Below are positions 52,021 through 62,549 of a stretch of DNA of 64,000 nt, in pieces (the stretch's first letter is position 1; every line of letters begins with the position of its first letter). The position numbers were made by a program, and so were the translations under genes. The notes beneath the pieces were generated by a model. That model was not told the DNA's origin. It made no database searches and was given only the letters and a program-made list of their open reading frames with translations. Origin of the DNA: Pseudisothecium myosuroides (Eukaryota; Streptophyta; Bryopsida; Hypnales; Lembophyllaceae); assembly GCA_951799445.1 (NCBI GenBank), contig OX637287.1, forward strand, positions 53,287,724-53,351,723, given 5' to 3'.

Positions 52021-53580
52021 GTCGCACTCTGCTGCCAAGCCTTCAAGTGAATCGGGCCCTGCCTCAAGGTCGACCAAACACTGCGACTCCTCGCCCAGCT
52101 TCTGCCGCCACCCCCCTTGCCAATAACAGTCAGTCAAAATGTGCAAGGAAGGATCGAGGGCCCAATTGGACTCCTCAAGAAATTATGGCCTTGATTGCAG
52201 CTAAACGAGAGATGTTTTTGGAAGACCTCGACACTCATGACAGGAGGGATCTAATGACGTCTGACATCAACAAATGGGCTCGTATTTCGCAGGATCTCAT
52301 GCAGTCCGATTTTTCACCATGTATTCGTGATGGGCCGGCCTGCAAATCCAAGTGGAACCAGGTTCTCCCAGATTACAAGCGTATCGCGGACTACTTCAAC
52401 ATAACGGGCAGGAATGTACCTGACTATTGGGGCCTGACTTCAAGTGCTCAAAAGGCGGAGGGATTGCCAAAGCAATTTTCTCAAGACTTCTTCAACGCCA
52501 TCCATGAGTGGTATGGGAACCGGCCCCAGATACAACCGCCTCACATTCGTGATGTCCTGGCACTAAACGATGCAAACTATGTAGCACATCAGACTCCGAT
52601 TCAACATGTGCCTGATGTTGACAGTGAGCCTGACAATGAAGTTCCTATGGACATGCTTTCACCCGACACGATGGAGGCCACGGAGGAGAGTTCTCCAATG
52701 CCTTCAACGCATACGGCATCTCCAATACCATCCCGTCATGTTGGGCTCTCAGAGTCCACTGCCAGTCCGAACTCAAGGCCATTCATTGGGGTGCCCCCGG
52801 GCGTGACGCCTCAAGTGATAAGTTCTTCGGTGCCTTCAGCAGGTATGGCATCTCCGATACCATCCCGTGCTATATATTGGGCTCTCGGAGTCCACTGCCA
52901 ATCCAAACTCAAGGCCATTCACTGGGGTGCCCCCGGGTGTGACGCCTCAAGTGATAACTTCATCGGATACCTCCGCTTTCACAATGAAGAGGCGTGGAGG
53001 GAATACTGCAGTTCATCGAAAAAGTGTCTCTGGACACAATGTGATTGCGGAGGCAACCAAGGCCACTGGAGTTGTGATGGCTCAGCACATGCAGGATATC
53101 GTAGAGAGCAGTCGAGATCTGGAGCGATCTAAAATGGAGGTGCAATTAAAATTGTTCAGTGAGCAGATGGCATATCAACGTGAGAAAGACCGGAGGTTAT
53201 ATGAAAATGCAGTGGCGGCCAATGACAATGCAAGACTGTCCATCATGAAGCAGAGTGAGATGGTTAATTGCTTGGCTCATTTGTCAAACGTTTTGAGTAC
53301 ATCCTTGAGCATGACCAATGGCCACGCCCTCCCCAGCATGCCACAAGCGGCACCAAGGGATGCGACTACTACCTTGCCCTCTTACTCCCCTCCCCCAATG
53401 CACACTTCTACACCAACTTCCTCCCCTTCCAATGACAACCTTCAAGAACCAGCTAACCCCATGGTGATTTCAGGCATGCAGAATGAAGAAGTCAACCACA
53501 CGTCGGGACTACATGAGCCACAAGGCAAGGATGTGCCTCCAACAGTGGCAAATAGTAGCCCATCAATGGACCCACAGTAA
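52021..53580 (+). pseudogene. PIF/Harbinger ORF1, Myb/SANT-like DNA-binding protein, frameshifted
   Basis: The frame contains KDRGPNWTPQEIMALIAAKR, the start of a trihelix/SANT domain at about 52155-52420. In Harbinger elements this partner binds the transposon ends and carries the transposase to the nucleus. No ATG opens it and an in-frame TGA lies just upstream. The aacag at 52016-52020 could be an intron acceptor, so the first exon may lie upstream. A tandem duplication of about 132 bp (about 52691-52958) repeats the GLSES..PNSRPF..GVPPGVTPQV block. A small insertion (GCTATATATTGGG for CATGTTGGG) near 52868 shifts the frame. The downstream frame then continues to TAA at 53578-53580, with a Glu/Lys-rich, probably coiled-coil part near 53090-53230 and a Pro/Ser-rich tail. 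Confidence 0.75.
52691..52958 (+). repeat. 132-bp tandem duplication within ORF1
   Basis: The sequence CATCTCCAATACCATCCCGT at 52717 recurs at 52849 with one change, and similarity runs through the following ~105 bp. The second copy carries the frameshifting insertion. Confidence 0.8.
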
Positions 53581-53997
53581 GCCAAGTTCTGCAATTTCGA
53601 GCAAGGACCTCTGCGACTCTAGATTCGCACAGGAAAGGCATCCACGATGGAAACTTTGGACGCCCGTTTGGGCAGTGCCCTGCATTTCATACAATTGTAG
53701 TTGTTAGAATTTGTCATCTTTAGGCCAATGTAGGGTAGTTCCAGCATAGTCGAAGTAGAATCTCGGACGTGACACTTCATATGCAGGACTCAGAGTTTCA
53801 TGAGAAGTAGAAAAAAGAAAGAAGTAAAATGCCAAAAAATAAATAAAAATTAGATTAGGACATGACTTTTGTCAACCGTCTGCATTGCTCCACTCTTACC
53901 GCATAACATATCTCATTGTATGAAGGGCAAGAAACCACCTCTCATAAAGTCTACGAAGAAGTAAATCATTTGTTAACCGTAACTGCTTCTCAATGGA

Positions 53998-54478
53998 ACA
54001 TACTTGGAATGCAAAACGCACACATCAGAAAAATTATGAACTACAACTACCACTCACTTCATGAGACTCTCACACTATTTCTTTGATTCCAACGGTTGGA
54101 ATTTCCAATGTACACACACTTGGGATGTGAAACCACTAGTAGAAAACAGGGCCGTAAATGACTTGTCCACAATGACTACAGCAGTCATTTTTTGTCCACA
54201 ATGACTACAAAATGACTACTGCAGTCATTGTGGACAAGTCATTTATAGCCTGTTTTCTACTAGTGAACACACACATCATAAAATCATAAACTATAACTAC
54301 CACTCACTTCATGAGACTATCACTATTTCTTTGATTCCAACTGTTGGAATTTCCGATGTACACACACTTGGGATGCGAAACATACACATCAAAAATATTA
54401 TGAACTATAACTACTAATCACTTCATAAGACTCTCAAACTAGTTCTTCGATTCCAACAGTTGGAATTTCCGATATTCC
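53998..54478. repeat. tandem repeat of about 110 bp, interrupted by a MITE
   Basis: Three to four diverged units contain CACTCACTTCATGAGACT, CTTTGATTCCAACNGTTGGAA and ACACACTTGGGATG. The CACTA-type MITE at 54134-54265 sits inside the array. Located 3' of ORF1 within the Harbinger element. Confidence 0.75.
54134..54265. mobile_element. CACTA-type MITE (132 bp) inside Harbinger element
   Basis: Ends CACTAGTAGAAAACAGG on both sides in inverted orientation, flanked by AAC (54131-54133, 54266-54268). The interior shows GACTAC-GCAGTCATT palindromes shared with 43884-44026. Confidence 0.9.
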
Positions 54479-54967
54479 CAATATTCATGGCTTTTTGGAT
54501 ACGCACATTGACCAAATAATTACCAGCCTAAATAGTGTGTGCACAGCAGAGAAATTGATCCCCTCGTCCTCTCTACTTTGTCTTGGATAGCTACGGCAGA
54601 TTGACGACTTGTGATAGACATGTACTGGACGTTTTGAAACGAATTTTATTTTTTTAAATTCTCGAAGCCAACTGGATTCTCTCAAACAAAGGAATGTTGT
54701 CTTGCTCTCACTGTGAACGTAGAAGATTGGAATTCGAGCTACAGGTTCTTTTACTTCAAAACTAGGAATGAGAGCAATACAATGATTTCTTTTTTCTATA
54801 AAGATCCTGTGATAAGGCCCATGACTTCTTGAAATGTTGCTGATATGAGCTAGCAATTAATAGCTTAAGAAATATCGCTTCATGCTACAATGGACACTTC
54901 TAAACGAGGAAGAGGATATTGACGAAGGACAGCCCAAGAGTGAAGAGGATTTTGGGACGAACCTGCT

Positions 54968-56320
54968 TTACTGGTACTGCACCTGCCGTTGCCGAGCAAG
55001 GTAAAGGCCAAGGTCAGCACGTTTTTCACAAGCCCTAGGTGGTGCGGTTGCTTCTGGCACTGCATCCCCGGCATGTGGTGCAGCTGCCGGATCTTCCTCG
55101 TCTTCAGCAGGCAAACCCTCCGCCCTAAGCACTTCAAGCAAGTTTTTGACCTCCTCGTGGGACTGTCCTAGCAACATATTGTGCAAAATCGCACAAGCCA
55201 GGATAACGTCAGGTAAGAAAGCGACGTGTAGGTCAGATTTTACCAATAACTCTCTGAAGGTCTGCTTTAGAATGCCAAAGGCGTTCTCAACAACGCAACG
55301 AACCCTTCTGAGCCTCCTATTGAAGAAGCTATCAGCCACGGACAAGTGACGGGTACTGCGGTGTGGAACCATCAACTAAGGCAGCAGTGGGTAGCCTTGA
55401 TCACCAATTAAGTAAGGCATGAAACCGTCAACAACGTGTCGGTCATCCATCAAAGTACCATGGGTGGCCAATTCAAACAATGTTGAACGCCGAAGTACAC
55501 GAGAGTCGTTAGTGGAACCTGGCATACCTAAAAAGAGATCAAGAAAACATTTATTAGTATCCACCACAGCTTGGCAGTTAAGTGTGTAGCCACCCGACTT
55601 GAAGTAGAAATAGTCTGCAGGGACATGTTGGGGCTTGCCAATGGAGATATGAGTAGCATCAATAGCACCAACAACTCCTGGCAAGCCACACAAGTTTAAA
55701 AAATCCATCTGTGTTTGGCGCATGCGATCTCCTGAGGGCCAACTGAGTTCGTGCTTCAAGGTATCATTAATGGCGTGGACGACGTCTCTAAGAATGCTGG
55801 AGACTGTACTTTTGCCAATGGCAAACATCTCGCTACATATGAAGAGGGAGGCACCCTGACAAAGTTTGAATAGGCAACATGCTACTCGGATCACCACAGG
55901 GATGGACAGCCTGTACTTTGTATTTTTTTTCTGCACATGAGGTCGAAGGATATCAGCTAAAGTAAAAACCGCTGGCTTTGTGAGCCGAAACATCTGCAAC
56001 CAGCGTGTGTCGTCATATTCACTGAGAAGGAACCTCGAGAACCACGTTGTTGATCATGGCTTTACCCAATACCCGAGGTCATCATCAAAAATGTTGAATG
56101 ATGTACAAAGACGAAAGCTGTGGAGGGCAGCCCGCATACTTGCATGAGGGTCTTCAACAACTTCTCCCATGTCATGAACGATGGCCAGCAACTCATCGCA
56201 ATCAGCCTCCTCTTCTTCAGGAGGTGGGGGCAAGTAGAGGGCGTGAGGTGCACTAAGCAGCTGGACCAGCAGCCATGCACTGAAAGCTAGGGCTGAATGT
56301 GCAGTCATTGGGGTGTCCAT
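54968..56320 (-). pseudogene. PIF/Harbinger DDE transposase (HARBI1-like) with two nonsense codons
   Basis: A single frame of 450 codons runs from ATG at 56320 to the stop at 54968. It is broken only by TGA at 56054-56056 and TAG at 55376-55378. No indel is seen. The N-terminus is acidic, with a helix-turn-helix-like part (FAIGKSTVSSILRDV). The catalytic triad lies in GAIDATHI (first D), GSTNDSRVL (second D) and VENAFGILK (E). GDQGYPLLP directly precedes the TAG. TGA falls where the family has arginine (CGA to TGA) and TAG where it has tryptophan (TGG to TAG), both single transitions. The protein would cut and paste the element together with ORF1. This copy could not make it without readthrough. 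Confidence 0.9.
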
Positions 56321-57324
56321 GTGAACAGAGGCGTAGAAGGTGCAGTTGTCTTTTATCCCTGCACAGCAAAGAACGACGAAGAACTATGAAGAATGTCGAA
56401 CAAGAATTTGAGAAGATGCCGGTAAAGCAAAGTAGCAGGCAATTCAAAACCAACAAGGAAAAAAATTCGCCTCCAATAGTGCCCGCTACAAGAGTGATCG
56501 CAGATGTTTCTTTTGATTTTCTCGAGCAAGTAATTCACGGCAGGTGAAAGTGGCGAAACCCAGAATTTTACGGCATTGAAAGCAAGCAATGTACAATGGA
56601 ACTGAATCCCACCTGAACAGCTTGCACGAAGACATCGGCTACCCTGATTCCCTAAAAAAAATTGCATTCCATGAAATCAAGTGCAAGAGAAGAAATGGAG
56701 CGGACGTACCTAAGTCGAGCAGCTTTAACGATCACCCTCCAATGGAAAATCTCCGTTGGCACAGCTCAAACACTCCCTTCCACAGCAGGTGCGCACAGAA
56801 ATTGACAACCACAAAGCCCGACCGGCAGAGGAAGCGAAGCCCAATCGCCACAAAAATTTATCTCCGTCTGACCAGAAGAGGAAATGAGAAATTGTGAAGC
56901 AACCCAAATGCGGACCCTACTCCATTGTGAAAACTCGCACCTTCAAGAGAATGGGAGGACAACTGAAATTTGAGGAGGGAAATTGATTGAGGGAAAGTGA
57001 TTGCCGACAATCAGTGCGTTGGAAGCGGAAGCTGATGGACAACAACTCGGCAAGGAAAGTGACAGAGATGGGCTAGTAAAATGAACTCCTGGTGTGACCA
57101 CCCAAAGAAAGAAGCGGTCGTATCTGCCAAGTTGGCAAATACATCCGAATCCGAGAAAATCGTAATACCTCAAGTCTGAACGCACCGTCCCTAACTAATG
57201 CCTAAAAATACGGGAAAATAAAAAGCACCTTCCCACACACTGACACGGCCTTCCACTAAAATCACGCACGAGTTTTAAATTTTAAAAGCGCTCCTCCAAA
57301 CAGCCAAGTGAGAATGGGCCTTAA

Positions 57325-57972
57325 ATTATCAAACAGTCCATTCCATATCACCACCAAGAATCGAATTGCATTCACATCAAAGAATCAGTGTTAACTATTA
57401 CTCTTGTTCTCTAGTGCATACAACCCAAAATTGATTTTCAAAACTCTTCTTGCGCTCCTTGATAAAAGGCGGCATGTTTCAATTTGAGTACAAAAGTCAA
57501 TTGCAAAGTTGAAATTGTCGACTCAGAATTCAATATGATTTCTATTTAATGTTGGTGTCATTGCTCACTAGGGGACGTTTGAACTTTTCATTGCAAAACT
57601 GTGTTCTATTCTAAGCTTGAAAGCGTGTATTCTGTTTCACAAATTTTGGTGTGGAAGTTGCAACAGTCACAAACTTTGATCTCAACATAAATTCCCACAA
57701 TAAGTTAATCACAGGGCCGGAGGAGATTGTAGGCTTCTTGACACCGTTGATTATACCATTGCGGAACATTTTTCCTAGTATGGAATCACAGAGAGTTGAA
57801 GATCCAATGGAGATTACACCGTTCTATGAGTTCACAATATGTATAGTTTAGCAGATGGATTGTGTTACCTATTCTTCACGACTTTCGCAGCAACAATACA
57901 GATATAGTATTGGATGAGGAATTGGGATTTGGGATTCAGCTAAGGTCAATGGTTATTTTTTCAGGAAGATGC
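57325..57972. other. intergenic, nothing recognised
   Basis: AT-rich flank between the Harbinger element and the next TTAA element. Short ORF at 57651-57851 without domain. Confidence 0.5.
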
Positions 57973-59049
57973 TTAGCCCTTAAAGGACAGACCCATGACC
58001 ACTGATTTCAAGCCTCATTGCCCATCACTCAGTTTATTACCATTTTGTACCTAGATATGAATGGAAATTTTTTAAATTATTTTTCAGAAATGGAATTACA
58101 TGTCTTCATTACTTCATAAAAAATTTAGATTTTTTTGTGAAAAATTGATTTTTTTGAGAATTTTTGAAGAAAAAGTGAAGAAAAATTATATCAAATAGAA
58201 AATTATTTCAAAAGATTAGAAAATTTCACCATGTATATATATTATAGTGACAAACATCATGGTGTAAACTTAACCTCTGCGTCATTCTATAATTAGAAAA
58301 TAATGGACATTGAAAATACATCCAAAGTTCAAATTGCAATAAAATATTCAATATTAGGATTTTTTTCAAAATTCAAATTGGAATAGAAACTAGAGTAGAT
58401 GATCTTCATTTTGTTAGTTGGGCTCAAACTCAAAAAATATCATTTTTGTGGAGAAGTTTCAGAATTAGAACAAGGAACAACAACTTCCCAAAATACACAA
58501 AAATAGCATATTTTTGAGATCCGTTTTTTTACTAACTTCTCATTTATGTGAAGACAAACACTAGGAAGACTACAAACTCAATTGGATACTCTTCATAACC
58601 CACCATGAAAGGTCAACAAGAAAGAGATGGACGAAAAAATGCTTCCAATCTCTGTACACAGCACATCACTGTCATCCAGAAGCCACGAAATGGGTTAGAT
58701 TGCCCCCAAAACAAGATTGTCCATAACCTCCATATCACTTATCCAAATGAAATGAATCAAAGCTTCCCATGTAGACAAAATTATAATCTATGAGATTATT
58801 TTATTTTATTTTTGAAATTCAAATTTTTGAAATTGTTTTTTGTTGCTCGGTCTCCCTTGTTTTGAGCTTATGTAGGCATAACTTTTGTTCCTAGGTACCA
58901 ATTGGGAAAAAAATTGTTTCCACAAAGCTAGTCAATTTCTCCTATCTTTACAAAAAAATTTCAAAAAATCATGACAAAAATTGAGATTGTAGGTACTTGC
59001 CCAAAATCCAATTTGTCCCTTAAAGGGACAATGGTCCTTTAGGGGTTAA
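57973..59049. mobile_element. TTAA-flanked piggyBac-like element B (1077 bp)
   Basis: Right boundary TTAA at 59046-59049; left boundary TTAG at 57973-57976, one change from TTAA. Left TIR CCCTTAAAGGACA, right TIR reverse-complemented CCCCTAAAGGACC. The right end matches the left end of element A in inverted orientation over about 200 bp, for example GGGCAAGTACCTAC. AT-rich interior without ORF. Confidence 0.65.
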
Positions 59050-60239
59050 AATACTTGATTATTAGAAATAAAAAACTAATTAAAAAAAGATTAACAAAAA
59101 TATTTTTTATAAATTTAAAACTAAATATTTAAATTAGTCCTAGAAATGATATTAACTTTTGAATTTTTATGTAGTATATGATTTTAATTTACCACGTTAA
59201 AGCTTATTACATCAAATCTAATATGTGTATTAGACTATTAAGTGTATTTTATTTAATCATATCAAAGTCAAAATTTGTATCAAAATTTGTATCAAATAAT
59301 AGTTATTATTAATAGGGTGAATAAGAGATTGTGGAATCATATTTGGTAAATGAATATCATCGTTGGTACATCCGTACCAAATACAAGTTTTAGAATTGCT
59401 AAAATTAAATGTCTTTTGCAAGGCTATTAATCCTTATAAAAATAATTTGAAAAATAATTTCCATAAAAAATCAACATCCATCAATTTCCTGTCAAATCAA
59501 TCCTATAGTTATGGTAAAGATTAATTTTATCACATTTAATTCCAATGACCTCTTTTAGGTGTTGAAAATTGTTTAGCCATTTGGTGATATATATTTTTGT
59601 ATTGACAAATATCGGGTGCACTATATGACTAAAATGATGAAATGAAGCCATAACATAACCATGGAATCGTAGAGTTATGAGACCAAATGACTACTAATAA
59701 AACAATGAAATGAGTGGCCATGGAATCATGATGCCAGATAATTAAAGACATGTAATGAAGGTAGACAAGTGCAACCACAACTATTGCTTTATATAATTTG
59801 TATGTCCCTTCACTGATACATCCATAATTGAAATATTTTATAAAGATATTATACAGAGTACAAAATATAATAAAAATGTAACTTTGACCTTAGAAGCTAA
59901 AGAGTTATTTTAGGCCCAAATTTATTTATTTATATTTATAAATTTTATTTTGTATTATATCTCATTATTGTCAACGATAAGAATATTTATTAGGGTTTAG
60001 GTAATTGCAAAGTACCTAATCATATATGAAATCATCTTGACCATGTTGAGTGGCAAATGCATGCTCCAAATTCAATGCCGTGCATCCTAAGTCAATGCTT
60101 AGTGTTACAACAATTTGGAATTCCTTAAAAATTGCGTCATATATTCACTACAAGGACCATGCTACAAGGGATTGGTAGATAGTCAACATGCTCCTAGGAG
60201 CGATTGCAATATTAATGAAATTAATTAATTGTGCATATA
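59050..60239. other. AT-rich intergenic stretch
   Basis: No gene, RNA gene or paired element ends recognised. Confidence 0.5.
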
Positions 60240-60518
60240 TAGACAAAAGTTAATCTATAAGAAAAAAGAATTTGAAAATAATTATTCTAAGTTTTTCTAA
60301 ATTTTTTTGTCAACAGTTGATTATCTTGAGCTTCATAAGGCATAACTTTTGCTCTTGCGCATTGATTTAAATTAATTTTTTTTCCAGCTAGTATGTTTTA
60401 CTATCTTAAAAAAAATTAAAAATTAAAATCATGCCAAAGATTGAGATAATAGGAACCTAATCAAACCTTCAATTGTCCTCCAAAGATATGCTTGGGATTT
60501 TAGGATTTATAGGGTTAA
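60240..60518. mobile_element. truncated TTAA-family element F (right end)
   Basis: The right end ATAGGGTTAA at 60509-60518 follows sequence collinear with the right part of element B: GAGCTT-AT-AGGCATAACTTTTG, then GAGAT-T-TAGG-AC. The left end was not found. Confidence 0.45.
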
Positions 60519-61959
60519 TCAAAATAGAATGAATCACAGGTTTTTGAACATACATCAATCCATATAATAAAATAGAAAAATGACGTTTGGGATTTTTGTA
60601 CTAACATGTATTGGATTCACTTTGCAACCATAGGGGGCCTTTCAAGCTATGCCTAGAATGATGAAACAAAGCCCAAGTGAAAACGGTGAAATGAAGCCAA
60701 GATGAAGATGATAGGATGTATTTGTGGCAAAAATGGTGGAATGAAGCCTAGACAAAAATAATGGAATTTCAAAGTCACACAACTAAGTTTTGGATATTTC
60801 ATGTATTTTGATCAATTTGACCTCATCAATTGAGAGAGAGGAAACTAAAGATTGTTGATTTGCATTGTGGTTGGCATGTTTCTATGTTGTCATAAATTAA
60901 ATTTAGTATTAAAGCTTCAGCAAATGCACAAATTAATCCGTCTTTCCACCTCCAGAAACGTTTGCTAGACTGCGGCAGGATGAGGTAAGGTTCATAATCA
61001 CAAAACAGAGATTAAGCTTATAGTGAAAATTTGCGAGTGAGATTGAAGCTTGGAAGAGGCGGAATTTCTGTTTGCAACACGCATAGAGATCAAGAGTGCT
61101 TGGAGCAGACGTTGGTACGGGAACAAGGTCTTCGGTTTGTCGTGGAGACAACGCCATCGCCAACAAAAGTATGGTAGCCTACTCAAAATGCGACTATTCT
61201 TTTTGAATCGGTCACATAGAGGGTCACAATTAGTGCAACGCAGTATGGAAAATGGCAGAGAGGGTGCTTGCAGCAACAGATTCTTTGCACGTATATTGTT
61301 TGATGGACTTGATGAGGACAATAGAGTTTGTACTGTGATTCATTTAGGCTCTCAGTGACAGTCGTCATGGCCTTCTTGTTAAATTACAGTATTTAAACTA
61401 TTGACAGTGAAAAAACATTTAAAATTGGTTTGGAAATTATTAAGAACTGGAGTGCTTTCATTTGAGAAGGATTTGCATTGAATGGATTGACAGCTGTAGG
61501 GCTATCATGAATGTACAAGTCATTATTTTAACCAAAAAAGCCGTCATTTTGATGAAATGAAAACGCTTGCAATAAAATTGAATGCAAAAAAAATGTATTG
61601 GGAAAGCAGTTGAGTACCCCCATTCCACAGAGGTTTACAATAGAAGCAATTTCTTGATTGTGAGTATGAATTGTGTGTAGAGCCTCCAACGACATAGCAA
61701 ATCCGTTTACATCTTTTCAATATAATTGCTGCATTGTATACATTAGTGCTGTGACATCAAAGAACTCCAATTGTGGAAAATCTGTGAGAGTAGAATGATT
61801 TTGGAGAGTCTATTCAATGAAGGCAGCGAGGACGAGAGTTGGCAAAATGCAGGAAGTGCGGCGAATAAAAACTCTGATTCCAGTGGAGAATTCGATGAAT
61901 ACAACCAAAAGATCTTTAGCTGCATCTCAAATTTAGTGGCTTCATACTTGCGTACCATA
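60519..61959. other. intergenic with unassigned ORFs
   Basis: Open frames at 61050-61358 (plus, 102 residues) and 61771-61998 (plus, Glu/Ser-rich) were read but match no family I know. 61936-61957 and 61974-61995 are a short tandem repeat (GGCTT-ATACTTGC-TACCATAAT) leading into the fold-back element. Confidence 0.4.
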
Positions 61960-62243
61960 ATCATGCTGATTCAATGGCTTTATACTTGCCTACCATAATC
62001 GTACATATTACGTGTATTTAGACGCACTGAATCAGTGCAAAAACAATGAATATCAATAACGTATGATTCTTGTACTATTATTAGTACAATTTAGGTGCAT
62101 TTTTGATACCACATTTGTATAATTAAAGTACACAAATTGTACGCTTTTAAAAAAAAATTATTAACACCGATTCAATGCATCTAAATACACGTAATATGTA
62201 CAATTATAGTTAGTACGTATGAAGCTACTGAATCAGTATGATA
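61960..62243. mobile_element. fold-back MITE, about 78-bp arms
   Basis: The left arm from ATCATGCTGATTCAATGG and the right arm, reverse-complemented ATCATACTGATTCAGTAG, pair over about 78 bp with scattered mismatches. The inner part GTACATATTACGTGTATTTA is identical in both. The loop is AT-rich. Non-coding. No clear target duplication, so superfamily is unassigned. Confidence 0.7.
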
Positions 62244-62549
62244 TCTGTTAAAAAATTGTCCTTCCTTAAGTTTGAGATGTGGGGTCTAGAGGACAAAGAG
62301 CAAGAATTATTATTGGAATTACTAGAGCTCCAAGATTTTGCCCAGACTGTTGGAGTTGTACAAGATCGTAGGACAAGAACCGCAGGGGTCCACCGAGAAG
62401 CAAGAGGCGTAGGAGACGGACCCACTGCACAGACCGCGGTCATCATCGACGATGCCAACATTCCTGTGGAACAGAGGGCCCCATTGTCCTCACAGCTAAC
62501 TCAGTCGCGTCGCCGTTGGAGCCTAGCAACAAGTTGCGGCGAGTAGGGC

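Larger units (their letters stand above)
50665..57321. mobile_element. PIF/Harbinger DNA transposon, full length (6.66 kb)
   Basis: Left end AGGCCGGTTCTCACTTGG, right end reverse-complemented AGGCCCATTCTCACTTGG. TAA flanks both sides (50662-50664, 57322-57324), the TWA duplication of this superfamily. It holds both expected genes in convergent orientation: a Myb/SANT-like ORF1 (plus) and a DDE transposase (minus). A CACTA-type MITE is nested between them. The 50665-52020 and 56321-57321 stretches are non-coding flanks. ORF1 has a frameshift and the transposase two stops, so the copy is inactive but recent-looking. Confidence 0.92.
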
